This document shows positions 11,848 through 24,928 of a DNA stretch of 64,000 nt, one piece after another; the stretch's first letter is position 1; every line of letters begins with the position of its first letter. A program made the translations under genes and the position numbers. A model generated the notes under the pieces. That model did not search any database. It had not been told where the DNA came from and saw only the letters and a program-made list of their open reading frames with translations. The stretch comes from Omphiscola glabra (taxonomy: Eukaryota > Mollusca > Gastropoda > Lymnaeidae): NCBI GenBank assembly GCA_964017045.1, contig OZ024802.1, forward strand, positions 6,432,413-6,496,412. Direction: 5' to 3'.

Positions 11848-12640
11848 TGAAGCCTCTATTGCTGTCCAAACCTTTTTGTATTCTAAGCAGAGAGGATTGT
11901 ATAACAACAAAAAAAACAACTAAAAAACATTACCAATACCTTAATCATTAATCATCTGGGAATGACCAAAAAAATCATCATTCCAATCATTTTCAACAAG
12001 TAAAGAACGAAAACAAATGAGATATTTGTGGAAATGCGAATAAGGGTAGGGAGGGGAGAGGGTGGTATAATCATTTTCAAGGGAAGCTAATCTTCTCTTA
12101 TTGTACCTATATTTCCATCGATCATAATACAAACAAATATTGATATGTTTGATTCTGACAAAAAAATCTGGTTACATTTTTCACGACTTTTGTCTTTATT
12201 TATTTTAAACATGTATTCGTTTATAACATACTTTTATTTCATCTCATTTCCTGCTGACTTTTGGTAGCAATGGTTGAAACTCGTGAGTCACGTCATCAGC
12301 CTGTCGTCTGCTACCGAGGTGACGTCACGAGGCGGTACAGTTTCCGATCTCCAGCAAGTTGTGAGACCTGCGGAAGATCTATGTTGTGGATTTAAAGGGG
12401 GCCTTAACACAGTCGATCCACCGCTGGCGAGGCCCCCCTCTGACCCCGAAACCGGGGTGCATGCTATTGTCTTGCAAGGCGGGCTCACAGACATGCATTC
12501 TGACCAGGTGGTCAAACCAATTAATTTGCTGCCGGTCCAACTACAAGCCGATTGATATGGCACCAATCATTTCTCGTATTTCCTACCAACTAACCAATTG
12601 AACGTGTGCGTTAATTTAAATCACAGAGAATCTTTATAAT
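11848..12640. other. unassigned stretch with a GC-richer core (about 12274-12566)
   Basis: The core has open frames of about 92 codons on both strands but no recognisable domain. It contains a palindromic tgacgtca (CRE-like octamer) near 12322. Could be a promoter fragment or transposon remnant; not assigned. Confidence 0.35.
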
Positions 12641-12641
12641 A

Positions 12642-12831
12642 CGATCATTGCAATTTGTGACAGCAACGCATTTTTCATTTAAATCACAGAGAATCTTTAT
12701 AATACGACCATTGCAATTTGTGACAGCAACGCATTTTTCATTTAAATCACAGAGAATCTTTATAATACGATCATTGCAATTTGTGACAGCAACGCATTTT
12801 TCATTTAAATCACAGAGAATCTTTATAATAC
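12642..12831. repeat. 63-bp minisatellite, interrupted by a solo LTR
   Basis: Three copies of a unit including gatcattgcaatttgtgaca and tttaaatcacagagaatc. A further partial copy resumes at 13340-13383 after the inserted LTR. Confidence 0.93.
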
Positions 12832-13339
12832 TGTAGGGAACCTTGCGTCGTCTCTGATTATCTGACTAATTTATCTGGTTGATAACCTTGGCCTTGCTCA
12901 CTCGTACTGCACTAATGAATACAACTCAACATTTGTAATAGTCCTTGAACATTTATTTGTCTTATCCTTTGCTTCACTTTCTCTCGCTCTCTCTGTCGTA
13001 CTTAACTCCGACTGTCACGTCCCTCTCTACTCCCGTCTGACCACCTGCCTGCCCGGCTGAGTTCTCCCCGGCTGAGTTCTCCCCGGCTCAGTTCTGCCCT
13101 GCTCAGTTTTACTGTCTCTTTTATAAGTCCCAAGTTCCCAGGGCCCCAATCCCCTTCTTATGTAACACACCGCGTAATAGGTCATAAACCAACGCCGCCA
13201 TTCCGTCGTGGGCAATCTGACAAGCTTGACACTTTGTTTGGTCAGTGGTCTTAGGTCATAAAACCAACGCCATCATCCCTTACGGGTTGACTATTGTCTG
13301 GACACTACCTACACAGACTACAGGTCTGGACACGCCACA
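12832..13339 (-). mobile_element. solo LTR of an LTR retrotransposon, 508 bp
   Basis: Begins TGTAGGGAA and ends CGCCACA, with short TG...CA ends, and is flanked by a 4-bp (atac; 12828-12831 and 13340-13343) to 5-bp duplication. It interrupts a minisatellite whose sequence resumes exactly on the other side, proving insertion. On the minus strand there is a TATA box (cttataaaagag, about 13120) followed by aataaa (about 12950), so the element reads leftwards. An internal 15-bp ccggctgagttct repeat lies at about 13050-13100. No internal domain remains, so it is a recombined solo LTR. Confidence 0.8.
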
Positions 13340-13399
13340 ATACGATCATTGCAATTTGTGACAGCAACGCATTTTTCATTTAAAGTAAAGAGCCCTTAA

Positions 13400-13590
13400 A
13401 ACACAGTTTTTAGTATAAATCTTTTATAAAATGTAATGTTGAGCGATGGAGGTGGGGCTGAATAAAAGCACTTTATAAGAATCTCAATTAGTGCTCCCCC
13501 CCCCCCAAAGCTGGCAATTGCTCTTTCTTTTTAAAACCCCTGAACTATATTCATATTCTAATGACCCACCCCGTTTTACACCTCAGGGTT
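13400..13590. other. unassigned stretch
   Basis: Short AT-rich spacer with a poly-C run near 13497. Nothing assigned. Confidence 0.4.
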
Positions 13591-13670
13591 TATTTCACCA
13601 ACTATTTCACCAACTATTTCACCAACTATTTCACCAACTATTTCACCAACTATTTCACCAACTATTTCAG
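13591..13670. repeat. 12-bp tandem repeat, 6-7 copies
   Basis: Unit tatttcaccaac, perfect copies. Confidence 0.93.
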
Positions 13671-14098
13671 AAAAAACAAAAGAAAATATTACGCACCAAA
13701 CGCACTTGCGATCTTTCTTTTACAAAGAATCTCATTTGGCGCAGTTAGCGGGAATTTTATTTCATGAAATCAGTGACGTTATATTTCCTCCATCTTCTCT
13801 TGAAAAACTGGACAATTTTATTTTTAGGATGTTGGGAATTTGAGCTAAAAATTTCAAAAATGTGTTGTCATCAGCAACGAGTCGATGTGACAAGTTTCAG
13901 CTCGATGGGTTGGTGGGAAGTGGGTCAATTACCCATCCGAAGATTTTGCCAGCCACGAACAAAAAGCGAGGTTAATATCAAGGATTTAAATTTTGAAAAT
14001 CTCAAAGCGTTTCTTCAAGAATGGCTTAATTTGAAACTCAAAACACAAGCCTTCCACACTTCTGTCATGTCTGATGATTGAACAAGTGTTTACTCTGG
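13671..14098. other. unassigned stretch with a 105-codon frame
   Basis: A plus-strand frame at 13764-14081 has no recognisable domain and no supporting context. Possible gene fragment or chance. Confidence 0.3.
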
Positions 14099-14372
14099 CA
14101 TTAATGCAGACACTACGGCATTACTGCAGACACTCCGGAATTACTGCAGACACGTGGGCATTACTCCAGACACTCCGGCATTACTACAGACACTCCGGCA
14201 TTACTCTAGACACTCCGGCATTACTCCAGACACTCCGGCATTACTCCAGACACTCCGGCATTACTCCAGACACTCCGGCATTACTCCAGACACTCCGGCA
14301 TTACTCCAGACACTCCGGCATTACTCCAGACACTCCGGCATTACTCCAGACACTCCGGCAACAGTCCAGACA
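14099..14372. repeat. 20-bp minisatellite, about 13 copies
   Basis: Unit cattactccagacactccgg, more diverged at the left end. Confidence 0.95.
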
Positions 14373-14839
14373 GAAGACAAATCTCTGCTACTCTGGCGCT
14401 CAAGTTTTCTCTGACCATCTCCGAAATATTTCGCGCGCCGCTGCTGAGAGATTTGATACGGGCTCATACCCCCGACTGGGGCCAGGTATTTATACAAAGG
14501 CTCACCTTGTCCAGGTGGTTACCTTTGATTATTTGAAATGTTACATAAATATAATTCCTTCCGACGTCTCGCCTGTCCTTCATTTTGTTTGATACCCCCG
14601 GAGGCACTGGGTTCACTCTAAGCTTTGTCAAGAATCGAAAAGAGAAGAATTGTGTATAGAGCAGATGTGTTCAGGGGTGAATTTATAAAGGTGGGTGGGT
14701 TGGGGGTGGGGAGAACATGGGAACATGCACCATAATCATGTTATGACATATCATATGGGATACATTATTCGCAAACAGATCCGTCACGTGACTTTTGGGG
14801 GCCAACTTCCAATTTTCGCGGTTTTGTTTCATAATTGAT

Positions 14840-14925
14840 TGTAATAATAATAATAAAGTATATTTGTAAATCACGCTTCATCCCCAAAGGCTCGAAGCGC
14901 GGTACAAAGTCAACCATATTAAAAG
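14840..14925. mobile_element. interspersed repeat tail, (AAT)n plus GCGCGGTACA block
   Basis: aataataataataaagtata, a roughly 40-bp spacer and then gaagcgcggtaca. A similar arrangement, inverted at the triplet side, occurs at 29383-29460. Looks like the end of a SINE- or RTE-type element; family not identified. Confidence 0.35.
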
Positions 14926-14929
14926 AGAT

Positions 14930-15045
14930 GTGTAGAGTATTATTGTAGATAGTTGATAGTAGATAGTGAATAATTGATAGTAGATAGTTGATAGGTGATC
15001 GTTTCATAACTGATTGTTGATAGTTCTATAGTTGATAGTTGATGG
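14930..15045. repeat. degenerate 8-16-bp repeat (gatagt)
   Basis: Repeated gttgatagtagatagt units with irregular spacing. Confidence 0.8.
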
Positions 15046-15510
15046 CTCAATTTGTTTCCACACCAATGCGTTGGGCCGGCCTAACATATCCGAGGTTGCA
15101 GGCCCCCACTCGACGCATCTGTTCGTAAAGCATATGAAGCTATGTGTATCGTGTTCAAACCCTCGGTTCACAATTATAAGTTATGGAACACCTGCCTGTG
15201 TTAAAAAGAGTGGAGGCGTTGTTATGGACGTAGTACCCGGTATGCGAAATTGCAGTTTTCCGTTATGCTTATATGATTTTTTCTATAATATAATTTACAT
15301 GTTATATTTTCCGTTATTCGAACATACTTTCCCACTGTCTTATACACGGGCCTTGACCTCCTATAAAAATATATATTATACTTGCTTACACTTCCGTTAT
15401 TTTAAGTTATATGTTTACTTCCGTTATGCTTACCTTTACTTTACATGCTTATATATACTCTTTGGTATACGTACTTAACTTTGTAAGTTCACACGTACAG
15501 AGCCAGGAAG
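15046..15510. other. unassigned stretch
   Basis: A 148-codon frame (15032-15478) has a Tyr/Phe/Leu-rich tail from AT-rich DNA; no domain recognised. Confidence 0.35.
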
Positions 15511-15514
15511 GCAT

Positions 15515-15640
15515 ATTTCATGTATGGAACACATAGTGACAGATCCAGGAAGGCAGATGTCATGTAAGGGTAACAGTATGACAGAGCCCGCGATGCATAT
15601 GTCATGTATAGGAATCCCAGAGGGACAGAGCCAGCAAGGG
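15515..15640. repeat. degenerate tandem repeat of about 42-45 bp, 3 copies
   Basis: Shared blocks gacagagccaggaaggc and atgtcatgtat. Confidence 0.65.
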
Positions 15641-16032
15641 CAGAACACTGTTCTAATTATGTTTTACGTACCTGCAGAATTATTGGCAAGAGAGTTCTGG
15701 CTGGAGGGTAGGTAGAAAAAAGGTGGGGGTGGGAGTAGGGGAGGGTGGAGTGGGGCTGATCTTATACAAACAGGGTGAAGGAAACTTTGTTCACTCAGCA
15801 TTCCTATTGGTGAGCACGAGGGCAGACGGACTTGCGTGCTGACAAAAGAGAGCCTGCAGTCTGTCTACCTGTGGCTGCCAGATTCGAGAGAACGAATTTA
15901 CCTTAGTCAGGGATTCTCATCATTTGCTATTTTGACATTTGTTTTTACACAATATTCGTTACACTCAAGTGTCTAAGTCTACCGTTTTGCAGCGCTGTAC
16001 TCCTTCTTGATGAATCCCGCACCCCTACAATG

Positions 16033-16243
16033 CAGAGGCGTAGCTAGAGTGTTTGGCGCCCGGGGGACAAGATTCGCGCCCGGGGACAAGTTTCATTTTA
16101 AAGCGCCCTCTTTTCCTTTTTTCAACTCTGAAACCCATTATTTTCATCAATAAAATAATACCAAAGCACATTTTGGCGCCCCTAACTTATTGGCGCCCGG
16201 GTACATCTGTACCCCCTGCCCCCACCCTTACGCTACGCTTCTA
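16033..16243. mobile_element. hAT-type MITE with perfect 8-bp TSD (copy C)
   Basis: Starts cagaggcgtag and ends ctacgcttcta. Target duplication ctacaatg at 16025-16032 and 16244-16251. Interior carries tttggcgcccgg and ttggcgcccct blocks in common with copies A and B. 211 bp, no coding capacity. Confidence 0.88.
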
Positions 16244-16321
16244 CTACAATGAAAAGAAAGTGCTAATAAAAATACAAATAAAACAGATTTTTCTGGGTCT
16301 CCTAGCAGCTCCTAACACTGC

Positions 16322-16583
16322 CTCAACCGGCAGTGTTGTTGCATATAACAGTGTTGTTGCATATAACCAGCAGTGTTGTTGCATATAACCGGCAGTGTTG
16401 TTGCATATAACCGGCAGTGTTGTTGCATATAACCAGCAGTGTTGTTGCATATAACCGGCTGTGTTGTTGCATATAACCAGCAGTGTTGTTGCATATAACC
16501 GGCAGTGTTGTTGCATATAACCGGCAGTGTTGTTGCATATAACCGGCAGTGTTGTTGCATATAACCGGCAGTGTTGTTGCATA
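16322..16583. repeat. 22-bp minisatellite, about 12 copies
   Basis: Unit cagtgttgttgcatataacc plus gg, with one 17-bp truncated copy at the left. As 22 is not a multiple of three, successive copies shift frame yet all stay open on the minus strand. Confidence 0.96.
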
Positions 16584-16585
16584 TC

Positions 16586-17864
16586 CGTATCATTGCTGGT
16601 AGGAATGGGTCGCTATCAAATGATATGAAATAAATCCAATCCATTGTTATGGATGCCACCGGCTGACCCTCCTAAATGGATGCGCTGTTAGTCCCAAGCC
16701 CCAAAGAATACACCAACAAAGCGGATGTATTAAGCAGGCAGAATAATTGTCAAAGACATAAACACGAGAATCCTTGGTGCTAAACTTTGTACTAGGCATG
16801 CTGCTAAGTTCAAAATCGTCAAAATCTGGCAACAGCACTGGAGCTACTGCTACTAGTCCTGACATAGCTGAGGCTGGCTAGCCTGACAGATTTGTTTGGC
16901 TTGAAAACATACGCCCGTGGAAAGGAGCAAGTAGTTTTGCGCATCGCAAAATGGGAAGACAGGATAATCTAAGGAGAAACAAATGCGTTAATTAATGTAT
17001 CGGCACCATAATTAGGACTTTTCCCACGACAACAATTTAGCCGTGCGGTGTACTAGCTGAACTTTTACCCATGATTCTTTCTTTGGGTGAATATTTTGTT
17101 AAACTACTTCATATGCGATAATCAAGTAAATGCAGATTATAGAATTTTCTAAATAGAATAAAAATTAAACGTCAAGTGTACTTTTGTGTTGAATATTTGA
17201 TGACTCAATGGGATTTTATTTTTAGTCTGTTTAACCAAATTTTATTTAAGTACTCAAGTATTTTAATTATGTAGTTGTTCGGTTGTTCAGTTAAACTTAG
17301 AACATTAACCATCTGTAATTGCTTTATAGTGTCACATAACATACATTTTTCTTTATCTATAGACGTTAGGCAACAAACATTGATTGTCATCATAGGTTGC
17401 ATACAACGATATTGCTCCGTAAACAACTCGAACACTCATATTACGACAATAAATTTATTGACGTGCTATTAAAATATCAATGTTAAATCGTAATAAGAAA
17501 TCAACTTCTTTTTAAATAGATATTTTAAATAAAACGTATCTATTTTTTTATGATACTCGACCAAGCTTGTGTAGAAAAAAAATGCGATGTGAAAGTTTGA
17601 TGTAAAATACGTAGGGGCAAAACTCACCTTGCATCAACGACAAAAAAAAAAACAACAACAAAATCACTTAACGTTGTCCAGAAGCAGGCATGATAGGAAA
17701 CGGTGATACGCATTCATTAAACAGTTCACGTGGTTGGACGTGATAATTAACATCTGATGACTGACATGTGACATCATCAAACATGTTTGATCGATGGAGG
17801 TGCATGTGAAATTATCTAACTTCTCATCTAAAAATGTTTGAAGGCAAAATGTGGTATTTTTAAG
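16586..17864. other. unassigned AT-rich stretch
   Basis: No gene, transposon end or tandem array recognised in about 1.3 kb. Confidence 0.45.
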
Positions 17865-18300
17865 ATTTTTCTGGCTCTGCCACCATGTGATCCCTACATG
17901 AAATCTGCCTTGCTGTCTCTGCCACCCTGTGATCCCTACATGAAATCTGGCTCTGCCACCCTGTGATCCCTACATGAAATCTGCCTAGCTGGCTCTGCCA
18001 CCCTGTGATCCCTACATGAAATCTGCCTAGCTGGCTCTGCCACTCTGTGATCCCTACATGAAATCTGCCTAGCTGGCTCTGCCACTCTGTAATCCCTACA
18101 TGAAATATGCCTTGCTGTCTCTGCCACCCTGTGATCCCTACATGAAATCTGCCTAGCTGGCTCTGCCACACTGTGATCCCTACATGAAATCTGCCTAGCT
18201 GGCTCTGCCACTCTGTGATCTCTACATGAAATCTGCCGTGATGGCTCTGCCACTCTGTGATCCCTACATGAAATCTGCCTTGCTGGCTTTGCCACTCTGA
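17865..18300. repeat. 42-bp minisatellite, about 10 copies
   Basis: Unit ctgccaccctgtgatcccta plus catgaaatctgcctagctggct. One copy lacks an internal block near 17950. Confidence 0.95.
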
Positions 18301-19435
18301 ATACGGTACAAAAATTGCATTTCTACATTTCCAACCTCACATTTATTCTAAATTTATTGCAGTTTCCTTACAACTTTGATTACGTGCGGGGTTCAGTCCC
18401 TTATACAAATATGGTTTCGTATTGTGAAATGATTTTGAAAAGACATAATCAGCAAGACATGTTTGTTGATATTTGATAAGTTCACGAATCGAACGATCCC
18501 CTGATATATCAACAAACATTATTTGTGTACCGAGGCAGTTTCAAAATAGAATCGCGGTAAATGTCAAATTTTTATTTTTGGAAAGCCCAATCTGGCAGTG
18601 ACGTCATTAAACAAAAGGTACAGAATGTTGGCCAGGTAATCGCACCATCTTACTTTTATCTTGCGAACATGTGTACAACCATTATCCCTATCACAAGGGC
18701 AGGTGAGATTAAATTAGGCGATGCGACGTCAAGGGCACGAAATAAACGAACACATGGCAGGGAAATAAGGGCGGTACTAGACGCCCCCCCCCCCCCCAAC
18801 CCATCCAATATTTTAAGAAGTATAGTTACGACGTGTGTCGTGGAATGTACTAGAAATTGTGAATTAGTTAGATGGGTTTTTTATAGGGCTGAGCAAAGCT
18901 TTGAAAATAAAATGTACATGCTGCGAATTTTGTACAATTATTTGTCTTAGCAAGATGTATATCTTTGGTTATGACCATGTCACTTTCTATTAACCAATAA
19001 TATTTAATTTAACCTGCTGACTGGCTTATAAGTTGCCAAAGTTTGTGTGGATCAAAAATGCTCAGCCTCCTTTCCCTTCTAAAGACCTGTTTTAAAATAT
19101 AAATCTGTTTGTGGATAGCAACATCTTTTTCATAATGGGTAACGGCACTAAAAAGGCTGAGAACCGCTGGGTTAGGATTATATTACATAACTATTAGTGT
19201 TTTGAAGCCTTCAACTTTGATGACTTCGGTATTGCAACTGATTCTATATGTGTACTTTTCGCCTCCCCCACGACTGGGTGGAACACTTTAAAGATAAATC
19301 ATTTTAGTAACACCCGGACTCACCGGGTATTGTCTCGAAATTCTTTGAGGCAGACCGGGTATTTAAAAAAAAAAAAAAAGCTGCATCCGGCCAAGCCCTA
19401 GTTAGTCACCGCGGCGGTGTCAGTTTAAATAAGTA
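18301..19435. other. unassigned stretch with a hAT-like tip
   Basis: A poly-C run is at about 18783-18797. The block ggctgagaaccgctg at about 19155-19171 is the typical right tip of hAT MITEs (compare 41905); a left partner was not found, so it may be a fragment. Confidence 0.35.
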
Positions 19436-19437
19436 TT

Positions 19438-19865
19438 TGGAGAATCATTGGGTAGGGTAGGTAGCCGTCAGTGAAGGAGTGAACCAATTTAAATAGACCT
19501 ATATTTGGAGAATCATGGGGTAGGTTAGATGGTAGGTTAGATAGCCGTCAGTGAAGGAGTGAACCAATTTCAATAGAACTATATTTGGAGAATCATGGGG
19601 TAGGTTAGATAGCCGTCAGTGAAGGAGTGAACCAATTTCAATAGAACTATATTTGGAGAATCATGGGGTAGGTTAGGTAGCCGTCAGTGAAGGAGTGAAC
19701 CAATTTCAATAGATCTATATTTGGAGAATCATTGGGTAGGTTAGGTAGCCGTCAGTGAAGGAGTGAACCAATGTCAATAGACCTATATTTGGAGAATCAT
19801 TGGGTAGGTTAGGTAGCCGTCAGTGAAGGAGTGAACCAATTTCAATAGACCTATATTTGGAGACA
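19438..19865. repeat. 68-bp minisatellite, about 6 copies
   Basis: Unit includes ggagaatcatggggtaggtt, agccgtcagtgaaggagtga and accaatttcaatagacctat. Confidence 0.95.
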
Positions 19866-20174
19866 CTTTGAAGCCACAGAACTAACCATACCGTGGCACG
19901 TGCATGAAATAAAAGTGAATGTGTTAAATAAAATATAATTATATGTACATTAAATTATTATTTGTTTCATTTAGCGTTTAACTTTAGTAAGAGAATTCCA
20001 GACTATTTACTAATTGAGCAGTTCCTTATCAATCAAATTGAATGGTTGATCCTTTCATCGTTATTTTTATAGATGAGTTAAGAAATTTGATGTGTGATGC
20101 CCATAAGCTTTAATTTTTCATAAAACCATTTCATAACAAGACCAGTGTTTACTTATGATGCTTAGGCCACTGTC

Positions 20175-21330
20175 AATAACAATTCATAGAGACACAATTC
20201 ATAGACACAATTCATAGAGACACAATTCATGGAGACACAATTCATAGAGACACAATTCATAGAGACACAATTCATGGAGACACAATTCATAGAGACACAA
20301 TTCATGGAGACACAATTCATAGAGACACAATTCATAGAGACACAAATAAATAGAGACACAATTCATAGCGATACACTTCATAGACATAATTCATAGAGAT
20401 ACACTTCAGATACAATTCATAGACACAATTAATAGACACAATTTATAGACATTATTCATAGAGGCACAATTCATAGATACACAATTGATAGAGACACACT
20501 TCATAGGGGCACAATTCCTAGAGACACAATTCATAGAGACACAATCCATAGACACAATTCCTAGAGACACAATTCATAGAGACTCAATTCATAGAGACAC
20601 AATTCATAGAGACTCAATTCATAGAGACACAATTCATAGAGACTCAATTCATAGAGACACAATTCATAGACACAATTCATAGAGACACAATTCATAGAGA
20701 CACAATTCATATAGACACAATTCATATAGACACAATCCATAGACACAATTCCTAGAGACACAATTCATAGAGACTCAATTCATAGAGACTCAATTCATAG
20801 AGACGCAATTCATAGAGACACGATTCATAGAGACACAATTCATAGACACAATTCATAGAGACACAATTCATATAGACACAATTCATAATAAATAAATAAA
20901 TAGAGACACAATTCATAACGCTACACTTCAGACAAAATTCATAGACTCAATTCATAAAAATACAATTCATAGAGACTCAATTCATAGACATAATTCATAG
21001 AGGCAAAATTCATAGATACACAATTCATAGAGACACAATTCATAGAGACACAATTCATATGCATAATGTTTAGAGACACAATTCATAGAGACACAATTCA
21101 TAGAGACATAATTCATAGATACACTATTCATAGAGACACAATTCATATGCATATTGTTTAGAGACACAATTCATAGAGACACAATTCATAGAGACATAAT
21201 TCATAGATACACTATTCATAGAGACACAATTTATAAAGACACTATTCATAGATTCACAACTCACAGACACAATTCATAAAGACCAATTCATAGAGACACA
21301 ATTCATAGACAAAATTCATAGACACAATTC
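20175..21330. repeat. 15-bp minisatellite, about 70 copies, with drift
   Basis: Unit attcatagagacaca, with shorter 11-bp variants (attcatagaca) and diverged blocks. Reads MNCVS on the minus strand; not a gene. Confidence 0.95.
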
Positions 21331-21344
21331 ACCTTGTGTTTCAT

Positions 21345-21500
21345 CTCTAAAAGACAAAGATGTTGTGACACTGCCATCTGTATCCTGACAAAGACGTTGT
21401 GACACTGCCATCTGTATCCTGACAAAGACGTTGTGACACTGCCATCTGTATCCTGACAAAGACGTCGTGACACTGCCATCTGTATCCTGACAAAGAGGTT
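21345..21500. repeat. 34-bp minisatellite, 4-5 copies
   Basis: Unit gacaaagacgttgtgacact plus gccatctgtatcct. Confidence 0.95.
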
Positions 21501-22740
21501 TTCCCTTTGCATCGCCCACTCACTCAAGTTTGGCGTTAAATCTAGGTCACAGCGTGTTTTTCTTAAGTGAACTTTTTACAGGAAATGAACTTCCACCTGT
21601 TGGTGTTGTCTCCTGACATTAGTAATTTCCCTCATAGCAGCTCCCCTTCCACACACACACTCACACACGCACCCTTAAAGTCAGTTAATTCGCTTGCGTC
21701 CTTCTAACATTTCTTTCAAGTAGCAAATTACTTGATCTACTCCAAGATGACAATTACCTTAACGAATGTTGAACTATTGTATTAGTATTATCTTTTTGTC
21801 TTTACGATTTCTTTAGTTGCAACAAAGCCATCCATCCACTCTATAACATGGAAAAGAAATGTTTCTAGACATGTTTTATTGGTAGTAGCGTAAACAATAA
21901 ATGAATGTTGATGGGGAATGGAATTGACGCGTTTTGTGTGTGTGTGTGCGCGTGTGTGGTGCACGGTATGTTTCTAATATGCCCAAACACGTCAGTGAAC
22001 TTTGCAAGAAAAACCATTGGACCAAACATGTCATTGTCTGGTTAACTTTGATACTCATTCTCATGCTTGGACATTGGTCTATATTTTTACAAATTTGTTT
22101 CAAATATTGACTTTGTCATGGATAACATCACAATGGGAGTCGGCATGCATTTTCACTTCTGTTCATTTCAATTTTAGCGCCATCTTTCTGGACTTTGGTC
22201 ACTCATTCACCGACGAAATTTATTGGACTTTGGTCACTCGCTGACTATCTTTCTGTACTTTTGTAACTCAGTGCTGACTATCTGTCGGGATTTTGGTCTC
22301 TTAGTAACTGATTCAACTCATACGTGGTCGGAAGGAGGTTGTCTGGGGGGGGGGGGGGGGGCTCTACTCGAGGCTTTACTTTGGAACATCATAAGGCTAT
22401 TAAAATGGCTGAGTGTATGCGACTGTTTGGTGTTGTGTGTGTGGTCACCTGGTAGTTGTTCCTACACAGTGCACCATGCTGTGTTGGATTCAATTCTCAT
22501 CCCGCCAGGAAGTTAAAAAATACGATTCTCGTTACTGAACGCCATGAAGTGCTCGGGTCGTCTGGCTGTTGGCACAATATAAGGAAACACTTGTTGGCTG
22601 TTCCGGCTTATGTAACAGGTAGGTGGCCCGTTCATCGGTGGGGCGTCCTATGTAGTCTTCATCGGCAGTCAAGTGGTTAATTAATTTCCGAGTAACCCAG
22701 AGTCGTGTCGATCATGGGGGAGCGGCTTCATTAGCAGGAC
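21501..22740. other. unassigned stretch with a possible tRNA-derived SINE
   Basis: At about 22403-22510, tggctgagtg resembles a pol III A box and ggattcaattctc a weak B box about 70 bp later. Too degenerate to assign. A poly-G run is at 22345-22361; short (TG)n/(AC)n tracts lie at about 21648 and 21935. Confidence 0.25.
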
Positions 22741-22744
22741 CCCT

Positions 22745-22830
22745 CTGATTGACTGATTTGATTGATGGACTGATTTGATTGATTGACTGATTTGATTGAT
22801 GGACTGATTTGATTGATTGAGTGTGTTGGA
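22745..22830. repeat. tandem repeat of 26-bp type (gattgatggactgattt)
   Basis: Alternating gattgatggactgattt and gattgattgactgattt units, 4-5 copies. Confidence 0.85.
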
Positions 22831-23925
22831 TAAACTGAGATAACTAATCAACTGTTGAAAAAAAAATATTCGAAATTTCTTTCCGTAAAATGTTTACACA
22901 TGAAGAAGTATGCCTCTCTATCTCTCTCCCCCCCCCCCACACACACACCACCACCACCACCCACTCTACATTTAACATTCACATATAATGGTTTGAATTC
23001 TGATATTTTTTATCAACATTCAGAAAACGTGTTGGTTGGGAAAACATGATTATTCCCTATTTTATTAGTTATTTCAAATACGTTTTAATCAATTTATATA
23101 ATATATAAATATATATATTCTATATAAATGTCTGAGTGGCAATAAATATTTATAAAACTCATTGATTGATGGATTCTTTTGGTACCTGATCTTGCACTTC
23201 TGTTTTTCCCCAATAGTACACAATAATCATATCAGAGGCTGCTTCCTTCAGCCACCATTTATAAAATAATTGAAGAAAAATAAACACACAAATTGCGATT
23301 AAGATCGAATTGGATTTATTCCGATTTTTCAAGCAGCCACCATGTCACGTTGGAAGTTACGGAACTTGGCTGAACTCTTGAACCATAATCCTAATCCGGG
23401 TCAAGATTTTAAAGCTTTTTTTTTAAAATTCAAGAAATGTTTAAAACAAAAGGCACCTTTGTCCAATACGTTGTCTATTCCCATAACAAGAACACTGCCA
23501 AACAGGTTCGACTCAGTCGTAACAAATGGAGCATATAGGCTTAGGGACCATTAAAACTGTTGGCAGATTTATAATTCCGTTGAGAGTGAAATAATTGGAG
23601 GCGTCTGGGAATGTGTGATGACGAAATATTGACCCAAATTAAAGACAGGGGCAGGGAACTCCAACTCAAGATTGGGGGGGGGGGGGTTTGGGATTGATAC
23701 GTCATGACTGAAAGAAGAATAACCGAAAGACAATGTGAGGGTGTGTGAGAAGATGTGTGTTTCAGGGTCAGCAAGGAGAATGGTGCGATTTTCTAAAAAG
23801 AAACGTACTTGTTTGGCGGTTAGATTATGAGGGATGATGGGTAATGATGTCGGCATTATAACTTAAACTGATCTGCACGTATGATGCTATTAACCTAATA
23901 GGTGGTTGTACGCCGCTTATCACAT
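22831..23925. other. unassigned stretch
   Basis: No recognised gene. AT-rich palindrome-like (tatata) block near 23098-23125; poly-G near 23674-23686. Confidence 0.4.
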
Positions 23926-23929
23926 GCTA

Positions 23930-24130
23930 CATTTCATTTGTCACATAAGAATATGACATGCACATGTGGCTTAAGCTGACTTTCATTAGTGAAATAAGAA
24001 TATGACATGCACATGTGGCTTAAGCTGACTTTCAGTAGTGAAATAAGAATATGACAGGCACATGTGTCTTAAACTGCCTTTCAGTTGTAAAATAACAATA
24101 TGACATGGACGTTTGGCTTAAGGTGCCTTT
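23930..24130. repeat. about 52-bp tandem repeat, 4 copies
   Basis: Blocks ataagaatatgacatgcaca, tgtggcttaagctgactttc; progressively diverged to the right. Confidence 0.88.
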
Positions 24131-24920
24131 CGTTTGTGACATAAGAATTTGACGAAAACCTCGGCGACAAGTGGTGTACATTTAATAGAGGGACGACAGG
24201 AACTTAGAACATTGACGCCTTCGCACTCAATAATGCACTGCTTGTAAAATTCAGGGGCAATGAACAATCTGTTATCAAACAGTTTTCTACCGATGTTTTG
24301 TAGATAACTTACTGTTAACCCATTTGCCACAGTTCGGTGAGATTTTTTTAAAGATTTGCGTGAAGTTGTAGGAAATGTAAACTTATAAAGAAATGGATAA
24401 ATTACCGCAAGCTAATAACAGTTCTGCCCAAGATGTTGAAATTGTTTAATCAAAACAACGGGTATGATTTGGCGGATTATCTCCCTTTCATGTTTTCAAT
24501 TTCCCTACTCTCTATCTACACAAATTATCTCCCTTACATATGCACCATTCCACGATCTCATTTCTCCGGTAATTTAAGTCCGCTAGTTGTAGCTGAGAAT
24601 TCGGTAGTTCTTGTATGCGTGATAGATAGGGAGAGAGAGATGGGGGTTGGGGGGGGGGGGGCACCTGTGCACACGTTTCTTCGCTGCTTCATAGTTGCCC
24701 TCCCCTCTCTACGCACTTTTAGTAAATATGTTTTCAAGTTAAGGGAAGTAATTCAATATGATTATTTATGTTAACAGTCCCCTCATCACCATACCTTGTT
24801 TATTCGTTCCCCACGCATCTTTTCTTTTTTACCCGGAATCCGACAATGGCAAAATAAATTAAACAGCAGACGATGCGAGTTGAAATCTTACCACAAAAGT
24901 TTCACATAACCATCGAGCTG
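24131..24920. other. unassigned stretch
   Basis: Nothing convincing; poly-G run near 24649-24661. Confidence 0.4.
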
Positions 24921-24928
24921 CAATACAC

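Noticed and set aside
18561..18950. 129-codon plus-strand frame
   Set aside because: Runs through a poly-C tract, no domain, no neighbours.
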